From Patescibacteria group bacterium (GTDB taxonomy: Bacteria; Patescibacteriota; Doudnabacteria; UBA920): a stretch of 17,606 nt of DNA. Both the position numbers and the translations under genes were made by a program. Under the pieces are notes generated by a model. The model did not search any database and was not told where the DNA came from. It saw only the letters and a program-made list of their open reading frames with translations. Position 1 is the first letter of the stretch, and every line of letters begins with the position of its first letter. The stretch covers positions 1 through 17,606 of the forward strand of contig JAMCYA010000031.1 in assembly GCA_023473845.1 (NCBI GenBank). Direction: 5' to 3'. Shown in pieces: positions 6,507 through 13,102 of the stretch.

Positions 6507-6878
6507 ATGCCCGAAGTTTTAACCATGCCGGAAATGGGAGTGGATTCGGAAGAAGTAGCAAAAATCAAGGAAAGACTTGAGGACATGCTAAACCCGAACG
6601 GGCCTTATATTTGGGATTTGCCCCCGCAACGGCTAAGCCATAGGGACGTGGGGTACAACACTTACGTCTGCACAATCTCTTTTTTGTTTGGAATCAGGGT
6701 CGATTTTGTTTCGATTATAAAAAAACATCTACTCCCGCCTGAATCGGAAAAACAGATGGCAGAGGTGCTTGACGGCCTAAATGCCATCATGGAAAGGATT
6801 GGCATGCGGACTCTAGATGACATGACAAAGATTAGGGGGTTGTTTGTTCGGGCCGCAGCCATACTTAAGGGCAATTGA
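6507..6878 (+). CDS. Conserved-looking hypothetical protein in the tmk operon
   Basis: A 123-residue soluble protein that I do not recognise. It is mostly helical by composition, with no signal peptide, membrane segment or cysteine pair. Visible stretches are a Pro-rich 'NPNGPYIWDLPPQRL' after an acidic N-terminal helix and a C-terminal helix 'RGLFVRAAAILKG'. It starts 1 base after the tmk stop with a GGAG at suitable distance inside the tmk end, so it is almost certainly co-transcribed and co-translated with tmk. A role tied to thymidylate metabolism is only guilt by association. Confidence 0.7.
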   Translation: MPEVLTMPEMGVDSEEVAKIKERLEDMLNPNGPYIWDLPPQRLSHRDVGYNTYVCTISFLFGIRVDFVSIIKKHLLPPESEKQMAEVLDGLNAIMERIGMRTLDDMTKIRGLFVRAAAILKGN

Positions 6879-6936
6879 TTTTTTTCGCCGACTTAATCTC
6901 GATGGCATTTTTTAGTATGCACGTAATAATTTACGA

Positions 6937-8028
6937 ATGAATGAACTGATAAAAAAACTGGAAACTCTGCTTAAGGAAATTGTAGGCTTGAAGCAGCACC
7001 TGAATCTGCCCCAAAAGGAGCAGAAGATTTTGGAATTGGAAGACCGCATGCAGGCGTCGGATTTTTGGTCAGACAACCAGGCCGCTCAAAAAGTTTCGCA
7101 GGAGTACAAGCAGCTCAAGGACTTTTACGACTTTTGGCAGGGTTTGGAAAAGGAAGTTTCTGAGCTTTTGGAAATGACCCATGCCAATCGGGACGAATCG
7201 GAAGAAACTACTGCTTATTTAAAAAAACAAGCCGGGGAGCTTGAGGAAAAATACCGCCATAACCGATTTTTGGCCTTGCTTTCGAAAAAGTACGATGACC
7301 ACAGCGCGATTTTTTCCCTGCACAGCGGCGCAGGGGGAGTGGATGCTCAGGATTGGGCGGATATGCTCCTCAGGATGTTTTTGCGCTTTTGCGAACGCCG
7401 CGGCCTGACCACGGAAGTGCTGGAACTCAGCCGCGGCGAGCAGGGCGGAGTGAAAACCTGCGTGGTAGAAGCCCGCGGGCCGTACGCTTATGGCCTGCTG
7501 AAGAGCGAGGCCGGGGTGCACCGCCTGGTCCGGCTGTCGCCGTTTAATCCGGCACATACCCGGGAGACCTCTTTTGCGCTTATGGAAATTTTGCCCATTT
7601 TGGAAACCCAGGAAGAGCTGAAAGTCGACCCCAAAGACCTGAAAATTGAAGCCAACACTTCTTCCGGCCACGGCGGGCAGTCGGTTAACACCACCTATTC
7701 GGCCATTCGCATCACCCATATCCCGACTGGCATCAAGGTGAGTATTCAGAACGAGCGGTCCCAGCACCAGAACCGGGAAATTGCCATGCGCATTTTAATG
7801 GCAAAGCTGAAAACCCTGGAAGAAGAAAGGCAGCAAGCGGAAAAAAAGGCCATTCGCGGAGAGTTCAAATCCGCAGAATGGGGCAACCAGATCCGTTCTT
7901 ATGTTTTGCATCCTTATAAAATGGTCAAGGACCACCGCACGGGTTTTGAAACTTCGGATCCGGACAGCGTGCTGAACGGGGAATTGGATGAGTTTGTGGA
8001 AAGGTTTTTGGAAAAACAGGCGGATTAG
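6937..8028 (+). CDS. prfB: Peptide chain release factor 2
   Basis: Ends translation at UGA and UAA. The 363-residue protein has the RF2 coiled N-terminal domain (LEDRMQASDFWSDNQAAQKV), the stop-codon-reading SPF tripeptide at 201-203 (the RF2 signature; RF1 has PxT), and the peptidyl-tRNA-hydrolysing GGQ at 246-248. GGQ sits in an unusual GHGGQSVNTT context, where RF2 usually has GAGGQHVN. The frame is continuous from the start, so there is no programmed +1 frameshift at an in-frame UGA. A TAATAA box ends 7 bases before the ATG and could be a leaderless -10, but no convincing -35 is visible. ftsEX follows. Confidence 0.97.
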   Translation: MNELIKKLETLLKEIVGLKQHLNLPQKEQKILELEDRMQASDFWSDNQAAQKVSQEYKQLKDFYDFWQGLEKEVSELLEMTHANRDESEETTAYLKKQAGELEEKYRHNRFLALLSKKYDDHSAIFSLHSGAGGVDAQDWADMLLRMFLRFCERRGLTTEVLELSRGEQGGVKTCVVEARGPYAYGLLKSEAGVHRLVRLSPFNPAHTRETSFALMEILPILETQEELKVDPKDLKIEANTSSGHGGQSVNTTYSAIRITHIPTGIKVSIQNERSQHQNREIAMRILMAKLKTLEEERQQAEKKAIRGEFKSAEWGNQIRSYVLHPYKMVKDHRTGFETSDPDSVLNGELDEFVERFLEKQAD

Positions 8029-8039
8029 CCTGTTTTTTT
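8012..8039 (+). terminator. Intrinsic terminator overlapping the prfB stop codon
   Basis: Stem AAAAACAGGC (8012-8021) / GCCTGTTTTT (8028-8037) with a 6-base loop and a T run. The TAG stop of prfB lies in the loop and the start of the right arm, so a terminating ribosome would cover the hairpin. Confidence 0.85.
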
Positions 8040-8059
8040 CTTTTTGCGCCGCCCGCCGG

Positions 8060-8088
8060 TGGCAAAAGAAGCAAAAGTCTGGTATAAT
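8060..8088 (+). promoter_or_regulatory. Extended -10 promoter for ftsEX
   Basis: A perfect TATAAT (8083-8088) preceded by TGG. The -35 (TGGCAA, 8060-8065, 17 bases away) is weak. The leader would be about 35 bases before the ftsE ATG. Confidence 0.7.
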
Positions 8089-8128
8089 TGTTTTATTGTG
8101 TTACTCTGGAAACAGAAACCAAACCTGC

Positions 8129-8806
8129 ATGATTAAATTTGAAAACGTCAGCAAACAATACAATAAGTCTAAGGCCCTGGATGGGATTAATCTGGAGATC
8201 CATCACGGGGAGTTTATTTCTTTAGTGGGTCTTTCCGGAGCCGGCAAAACCACTTTGATGAAATTGCTGATCGGCGAAGAGGGGATAGACGGCGGCCGGA
8301 TTTTAATCGATGACATTGATATTTCTAAAGTCAAGAAATCCGATATGCCCTTTTTGCGCCGCAAGATCGGCATGGTTTTCCAGGACATAAAACTGCTGCC
8401 TAAACGCACCGCCTTTGAAAACGTGGCCTTTGCCATGGAAGTTTGCGGCCACCGCAAGGAAAAAATTTACGAGGACGTGCCGAAAATTTTGGAATTGGTC
8501 GGCCTGATGCACAAACGCGACGACTTTCCGCATCAGATGTCGGGCGGGGAAAGGCAGCGCGTGGCCATTGCCCGGGCTTTGGCCCATCGGCCGGTCTTGC
8601 TCCTGGCTGACGAGCCCACGGGCAACCTAGATGAAGTCAATGCGAACGAAGTTATTGACCTGCTTTTGAAAATCAACCAGTTGGGTACCACGGTGGTGCT
8701 TGCGACTCATGCGGCGGACTTGGTCAACAAAGTGAAAAAAAGGGTAATTACTATTGAAAACGGGCGCATTACTTTGGAGCAGGAAAAAGGCAGGTATAAA
8801 TTATAA
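8129..8806 (+). CDS. ftsE: Cell-division ABC transporter ATP-binding protein FtsE
   Basis: The cytoplasmic ATPase of the FtsEX complex, which activates peptidoglycan hydrolases at the septum. The 225-residue protein has Walker A GLSGAGKTT (34-42), a Q-loop in VFQDIKLLP (Gln85; typical of FtsE), signature MSGGERQ (137-143), Walker B LLLADE (157-162), a D-loop GNLD and H-loop His194. The open frame extends upstream to 7988, but that overlaps prfB and lies before the promoter, and homology starts at MIKFENVSK. ftsX begins 4 bases downstream. The prfB-ftsE-ftsX order is shared with Firmicutes such as Bacillus. Confidence 0.96.
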   Translation: MIKFENVSKQYNKSKALDGINLEIHHGEFISLVGLSGAGKTTLMKLLIGEEGIDGGRILIDDIDISKVKKSDMPFLRRKIGMVFQDIKLLPKRTAFENVAFAMEVCGHRKEKIYEDVPKILELVGLMHKRDDFPHQMSGGERQRVAIARALAHRPVLLLADEPTGNLDEVNANEVIDLLLKINQLGTTVVLATHAADLVNKVKKRVITIENGRITLEQEKGRYKL

Positions 8807-8810
8807 AAAT

Positions 8811-9728
8811 ATGTTTCATTCTGTTTCTTTTTTACGCATCATAAAAACCGGTCTGGTTAATTTTACCCGCAACCTCTGGCTTTCGGCCGCCGCGACCATG
8901 GTAATGACCATTACTTTGGTGATTTTTTCCACCTTGTTTTTGCTGTTTGCTATTACCAGTTTTTCGCTGCAGAGTATCCAGAACACTGTGGATATCAGCG
9001 TGTATTTTAAAATCGGCCTGGCCGAGGAAAAAATCCAGGCCCTCCAGCAGGACATCCAAAGCAACCCCAAGGTTAAAGAGGTAAAATACACTTCCGCCGA
9101 GCAGGCGTTCCAGAATTTTAAAGACAAGCACGCGAGCGACCCGCTAATTACCCAGTCGCTGAACGAGTTGACTGAAAATCCTTTGCCGGCCACGCTCAAC
9201 ATTAAGGCAAACACGCTGGAGGATTATCCCGCCATTGCTTCCCAGCTCCAGGATGCCAAGTATCAGGAAGTGGTGGACAAAATAAATTTCGAGGATAACC
9301 GCGTGGTAATAGAAAGGTTAAACCGGATACTGAAGTTTATTGTTTCATTCGGGGTCGGCCTGGTGGCGGTTTTTTCGCTGATTGCGATTTTGGTTATTTT
9401 TAATACCATTACCCTGACCATTTACAACCGCAGGGAAGAAGTGGAGATTATGCGGCTGGTAGGCGCCACAAACTGGTATATCCGGGGGCCGTTCCTTACA
9501 GAGAGTTTCCTTTATGCCATTTCTGCCACTGTCCTGTGTTCGCTGATTTTTTTGCCCGTATTTGTTAAGGTCCTGCCCAAGGTGGCGGCTTATGTGAATC
9601 CTCAAGTAAATTTGTTTAACCAGAACATCTTTAATTTTTGGTATCTGGTTTTAATTTTATTGGCCCTTTCCCTGTTCTTGGCCACTTCCTCCACCTTGCT
9701 AGCAATTAGGAAGTATCTGAAAATTTGA
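8811..9728 (+). CDS. ftsX: Cell-division membrane protein FtsX
   Basis: The membrane partner of FtsE, 305 residues with four predicted transmembrane segments (about 22-48, 174-200, 232-253, 275-298). A large extracytoplasmic domain (about 50-172) lies between TM1 and TM2; it is the part that contacts cell-wall hydrolases or their activators. The conserved cytoplasmic stretch RREEVEIMRLVGATNWYIRGP (207-227) is the FtsX-type coupling helix. The start at 8811 is preferred because an upstream Met at 8754 lies within ftsE. The -35 box of the next promoter overlaps its stop codon. Confidence 0.95.
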   Translation: MFHSVSFLRIIKTGLVNFTRNLWLSAAATMVMTITLVIFSTLFLLFAITSFSLQSIQNTVDISVYFKIGLAEEKIQALQQDIQSNPKVKEVKYTSAEQAFQNFKDKHASDPLITQSLNELTENPLPATLNIKANTLEDYPAIASQLQDAKYQEVVDKINFEDNRVVIERLNRILKFIVSFGVGLVAVFSLIAILVIFNTITLTIYNRREEVEIMRLVGATNWYIRGPFLTESFLYAISATVLCSLIFLPVFVKVLPKVAAYVNPQVNLFNQNIFNFWYLVLILLALSLFLATSSTLLAIRKYLKI

Positions 9729-9752
9729 CATTCCCGCCCGTTCCGATATACT
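9725..9752 (+). promoter_or_regulatory. Strong consensus promoter upstream of rplI
   Basis: A perfect TTGACA (9725-9730), overlapping the ftsX stop, and TATACT (9747-9752) with a 16-base spacer. The expected transcription start is near 9759, giving a leader of about 120 bases before rplI. Confidence 0.8.
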
Positions 9753-9765
9753 GAAAAAGAGCTTC

Positions 9766-9882
9766 GTGCCCTGGGTGGTTTTGGATTTATTTCCTGCCAG
9801 TGAATTGGCGGAAACAGGCAGGAAGTACTCTCCCTTTGAGGAGGGTTTTTTATTAGGTATTTTAGGATATTTGGGCATATGA
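9766..9882 (+). CDS. Possible 38-codon leader ORF in front of rplI
   Basis: A GTG at 9766, about 7 bases past the predicted transcription start, opens a frame beginning VPWVVLDLFPASELAETG and ending FLLGILGYLGI. Its TGA (9880-9882) overlaps the rplI ATG as ATGA. Codon choice looks ordinary for this genome. It runs through both leader hairpins, so its translation could control them. There is no Shine-Dalgarno site and I recognise no homology; the frame may be fortuitous. Confidence 0.35.
   Translation: MPWVVLDLFPASELAETGRKYSPFEEGFLLGILGYLGI
9788..9851 (+). terminator. rplI leader hairpins: stem plus intrinsic terminator (possible attenuator)
   Basis: Hairpin 1 pairs 9788-9798 with 9817-9827 (core TTCCTGCC/GGCAGGAA). 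An alternative GCCA/TGGC stem uses its left arm and loop. Hairpin 2 pairs 9827-9833 with 9840-9846 and is followed by TTTTTT, ending 28 bases before the rplI ATG. The two hairpins share base 9827. A terminator between a strong promoter and its only nearby gene suggests attenuation, or a separate short RNA. Confidence 0.6.
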
Positions 9883-10328
9883 AAATTATTTTTTTGAAAG
9901 ATTCCTCCGGTAACGGCCGGAAAGGGGAAGTCAAAGACGTCAGCGATGGCTTTGCCAAGAATTTTTTGATTGCCAAAGGCTTTGCCCAGGCAGTTACTCC
10001 CCAGCTGCAACAGAAGCTGGAGAAAGAAAGCCGGGAGCAGGCCGAAAAACAGCGGCGGGATTCAGCCCGGCAGCAAGCCTTAAAGGCTGATATAGAAAAA
10101 CGGGTTTTCCCCATCCACGTAAAAGTTGGCGAAAAAGGCCAGGTTTTCGGCGGCGTGCACGAGAAAGAAGTAGCCAAGGCAATTGCCGAAAAACTGGGCG
10201 CAGTGATTGAGAAAAACCAGGTGGAAATTTCCGCGCCAATAAAGACCCCTGGCGAACACGTGGTCTTGGTTAAATTGGCTTCGGGTATTACGGCCAGAGC
10301 AAGAATTAATCTGGAACCCGCAAACTAA
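9879..10328 (+). CDS. rplI: 50S ribosomal protein bL9
   Basis: A large-subunit protein that binds 23S rRNA near L1 and helps keep reading frame. The 149-residue length equals that of E. coli bL9. The N-terminal domain is typical: MKIIFLKDSSGNGRKGEVKDV followed by GFAKNFLIAKGFA. A long charged central helix and a C-terminal domain ending RINLEPAN follow. There is no Shine-Dalgarno site; the ATG overlaps the TGA of a possible leader ORF. An unknown membrane-anchored gene follows after 1 base. Confidence 0.97.
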   Translation: MKIIFLKDSSGNGRKGEVKDVSDGFAKNFLIAKGFAQAVTPQLQQKLEKESREQAEKQRRDSARQQALKADIEKRVFPIHVKVGEKGQVFGGVHEKEVAKAIAEKLGAVIEKNQVEISAPIKTPGEHVVLVKLASGITARARINLEPAN

Positions 10329-10329
10329 T

Positions 10330-11031
10330 ATGAGCGACAGGCTGAAAAGCTTATTGATGATTTTGATTTTCGTGTTTTTAGCCGGCGGCTTAACTTTGAC
10401 CGTACTGTCCCAGATCCAGGCTTATCGCGACCAGCAAGTTTACCTGGCAACCCAGGCCACTCTGCCTGTCCACCGCTTGCCCGCCAGCAGCGACCGGTTA
10501 TATATGAACCCGGTAATGGGCCTCTCTTTCAGATATCCCGCTATTTTGGCCCTTAGCGATACCAGCACCAGCGTGGAGCTGACTCACCAGATTCCTTTTA
10601 AGAACCACGGCACATGCGACATGAAAGGCGACACCGCAGTTTACGATAGCCTGACGGATTTTAAGGCGAGCTTTAAGATTGTCGAGGGTACAGTGGCCCA
10701 GGTTGTAAAGCAGCTTTCGCCCTATATGCCCAAAGAGAATTTTGCCGGGGACACCTTAAAACTTTCACCCGGTTTTATTGATGAGTACGAAGCGGGTAAT
10801 CTTAAAGGTTTTGCCATTTACGAAGGGGTGGAAGGCTGCGGCCATACAATTTACTATTTTCCAATTGCGAACAACCGGGTTTTGGTGGTGGAGCAGGCCA
10901 TGGTGCAGCAGCTGTCCGGCGTGCTTTCCAGTGATCTGGAAAAGCAAGTGCTGGCCGTACCCGGAGTGATTAGCCGCGAAAAAAATTACGAGATCTTCGG
11001 CAAAATTTTGAAGACAGTCCAATTTAACTAA
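10330..11031 (+). CDS. Membrane-anchored extracytoplasmic protein of unknown function
   Basis: A 233-residue protein with one N-terminal hydrophobic segment (about 7-27) after a short basic start, so it is probably anchored with the rest outside. The motif 'MNPVMGLSFRYP' (59-70) resembles the opening of PsbP-like or similar lipid-side domains common in small-genome bacteria, but the match is weak. Cys96 and Cys170 could form a disulfide. No enzyme motif is visible. It is coupled to rplI by a 1-base gap, which looks like shared transcription rather than shared function. Confidence 0.72.
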   Translation: MSDRLKSLLMILIFVFLAGGLTLTVLSQIQAYRDQQVYLATQATLPVHRLPASSDRLYMNPVMGLSFRYPAILALSDTSTSVELTHQIPFKNHGTCDMKGDTAVYDSLTDFKASFKIVEGTVAQVVKQLSPYMPKENFAGDTLKLSPGFIDEYEAGNLKGFAIYEGVEGCGHTIYYFPIANNRVLVVEQAMVQQLSGVLSSDLEKQVLAVPGVISREKNYEIFGKILKTVQFN

Positions 11032-11062
11032 ACAAATTTTTAACTATAAAAGGAAAGCTTTC

Positions 11063-12763
11063 ATGTCATACCACATCAAGCCCCGCAAAGCCAAAAAACT
11101 GCACACAAAATTTATTTTCGTTTCCGGTGGGGTGATTTCTTCGGTCGGCAAGGGGATTACCGCGGCCTCCATTGCCATGCTACTGGAGTCCCGGGGTTAT
11201 CGCGTGGCGCCGGTAAAGTGCGACGCCTACCTGAACATTGACGCGGGCACCATACGGCCCCAGGAACATGGCGAGGTTTTTGTGACTAAGGACGGGGTGG
11301 AAACCGACCAAGATGTGGGCAATTATGAACGTTTTATGAACACCGAGCTGTCCAGCGCCAACTACGTAACCAATGGCCAGATTTACCAGGAAATAATCCG
11401 CAAAGAACGCAATTTTGAATACGAAGGCGAAGATGTAGAAGTCGCTTTGCATGTGCCTGAGGAAATCATCCGGCGCTGTGAACTAGCCGCCAAAGAACGC
11501 AATGCGGATTTTGTGATTGTGGAGGTCGGGGGCACAGTCGGCGAATACCAAAATATTCTGTTTATCGAGGCTAACCGGATTATGAAGTACCGCGACGGCC
11601 GCGATGTGGTGCATATCCATGTGGGCTATTTGCCTACGCCTCCCGCTATCGGCGAAATGAAGTCCAAGCCGGTGCAGAATTCCGTGCGCCAGCTGATTGC
11701 TTCGGGCATTCAGCCGGATTTTTTGATTGGACGGGCGGAAAAGCCGCTGGACGACCGCCGTAAAGAAACCCTGGCCTGGACCTGCAATATCCCGGTAGAA
11801 AATATTATTTCCGGGCCCAACGTAGACACAATTTACCGCGTGCCCCTTTCTTACGACCAGCAGAAGCTGACCGACAAGCTGTTGGAAAAGTTTGGCCTTA
11901 AGTCCAAAAAAAACGATCTGACCAAGTGGAAAAACTTGCTTGGCAAAATTACCAGAATCAACAGCAGCAAAAAAGAGGTGAACATTGCGGTGGTGGGCAA
12001 ATATTACGAAACCGGGGCCTACAAACTGGCGGATGTTTACATCTCCGTTGTGGAATCAATCAAGCACGCCTCCTGGCATAACGGGGTTAAGGCAAACCTG
12101 CACTGGATTTCCAGCATTGATGTGGAGAGGCAGGGTGCCAAAAAAGTTCTTTCGGGTTTTGACGGTATTGTGGTGCCGGGTGGTTTTGGCAGCCGGGGCA
12201 CGGAAGGCATGATTGAGACAATCCAGTTTGCCCGTGAAAATAAGGTGCCCTACTTAGGCTTATGCTACGGCATGCAGATGGCGACGATTGAGTTTGCCCG
12301 GCACGTGGCCGGATTGCAGAAAGCCAACACCACTGAAGTTGATGCCAAAACCCCCAACCCCGTAATCCACATAATGCCGGACCAGGAAAAGAAGCTGCTT
12401 AACCGGGAGTACGGGGCCACTATGCGCCTGGGTGGCTGGGACTGCGTGATTGTGCGGGGGACAAAAACCGAGAAAGCCTATTTGGGCATGGGCCTGATAA
12501 AAAAGACCGGCAAAGCCAAAATTTCTGAACGCCACCGCCACCGCTACGAATTCAACAATGAATACCGCGAGGTTTTGGAAAAATCCGGGCTGGTTATAGC
12601 CGGCACTACGCCTGACGGGCGCCTGGTGGAAATTATTGAACTGAAAGACCATCCTTTCTTCGTGGGTTCGCAGTTCCATCCCGAATTCCAGTCACACCCT
12701 TTATCGCCGCATCCTTTGTTTAACGGGTTTGTGCAAGCTGCAGCTAAAGCGTTAAAAGCATAA
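11063..12763 (+). CDS. pyrG: CTP synthase
   Basis: Makes CTP from UTP, ATP and glutamine, and so supplies the precursor for the dCTP that Dcd uses. The 566-residue protein has an amidoligase domain with VSGGVISSVGKGITAAS (P-loop near 27-36), DAGTIRPQEHGEVFV and DGVETDQDVGNYERF. Its GATase domain carries nucleophile Cys401 in GLCYGMQ and His539/Glu541 in SQFHPEF. Departures from the common sequence include KCDAYLNIDAGT, where KLDPYINVDPGT is usual. A rare visible Shine-Dalgarno site (AAAAGGA, about 8 bases before the ATG) supports the start. No strong promoter is apparent in the 31-base gap, so it may be read from rplI. A strong terminator follows. Confidence 0.97.
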   Translation: MSYHIKPRKAKKLHTKFIFVSGGVISSVGKGITAASIAMLLESRGYRVAPVKCDAYLNIDAGTIRPQEHGEVFVTKDGVETDQDVGNYERFMNTELSSANYVTNGQIYQEIIRKERNFEYEGEDVEVALHVPEEIIRRCELAAKERNADFVIVEVGGTVGEYQNILFIEANRIMKYRDGRDVVHIHVGYLPTPPAIGEMKSKPVQNSVRQLIASGIQPDFLIGRAEKPLDDRRKETLAWTCNIPVENIISGPNVDTIYRVPLSYDQQKLTDKLLEKFGLKSKKNDLTKWKNLLGKITRINSSKKEVNIAVVGKYYETGAYKLADVYISVVESIKHASWHNGVKANLHWISSIDVERQGAKKVLSGFDGIVVPGGFGSRGTEGMIETIQFARENKVPYLGLCYGMQMATIEFARHVAGLQKANTTEVDAKTPNPVIHIMPDQEKKLLNREYGATMRLGGWDCVIVRGTKTEKAYLGMGLIKKTGKAKISERHRHRYEFNNEYREVLEKSGLVIAGTTPDGRLVEIIELKDHPFFVGSQFHPEFQSHPLSPHPLFNGFVQAAAKALKA

Positions 12764-12796
12764 AAAACACCCCCTCAGCAAGAGGGGGTGTTTTTT
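12762..12796. terminator. Bidirectional intrinsic terminator between pyrG and rpmA
   Basis: A perfect 15-bp stem (12762-12776 with 12782-12796; core CACCCCCTC/GAGGGGGTG), flanked by A6 and T6, with a 5-base loop. It begins at the pyrG stop and lies 9 bases past the rpmA stop, so it serves both strands. Confidence 0.93.
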
Positions 12797-12805
12797 AAAT
12801 GGAAT

Positions 12806-13087
12806 TTATTTGGCGGGCACCACGTTGACAATTCTGGTTCGCCGCAGGTTGCCGTGGAATTTTTTCGACATCTTGCTTTGGAATTTAACCAATCCGGTCG
12901 CCACTGCGTACAAGGTGGAGTCGCCGCCCATGCGCACATTTTTACCCGGGTGGTATTTGGTGCCTTTTTGGCGGACAATTACCTGACCGGTTTTAACGGC
13001 CTGGTTGCCGAAAATTTTTACGCCTAAGCGCTTGGAAACTGAGTCGCGGCCTAAACTGGTACTGCCGCCTGCTTTTTTATGGGCCAT
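12806..13087 (-). CDS. rpmA: 50S ribosomal protein bL27
   Basis: A peptidyl-transferase-centre protein whose N-terminal tail reaches the tRNA ends. The 93-residue protein begins directly MAHKKAGGSTSLGRDS, with no cleavable N-terminal extension of the Firmicutes type. The core RLGVKIFGNQAVKTGQVIVRQ and KYHPGKNVRMGGDSTLYA is diagnostic. It stands without rplU, its usual neighbour, and lies 15 bases downstream of an RNA methyltransferase-like gene, probably in one transcript. Confidence 0.97.
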   Translation of the reverse strand: MAHKKAGGSTSLGRDSVSKRLGVKIFGNQAVKTGQVIVRQKGTKYHPGKNVRMGGDSTLYAVATGLVKFQSKMSKKFHGNLRRTRIVNVVPAK

Positions 13088-13102
13088 ATTTGAAAATAAA
13101 AA

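Noticed and set aside
7988..8128. N-terminal extension of FtsE
   Set aside because: Overlaps prfB and its terminator and lies mostly upstream of the TATAAT promoter; FtsE homology begins at 8129.
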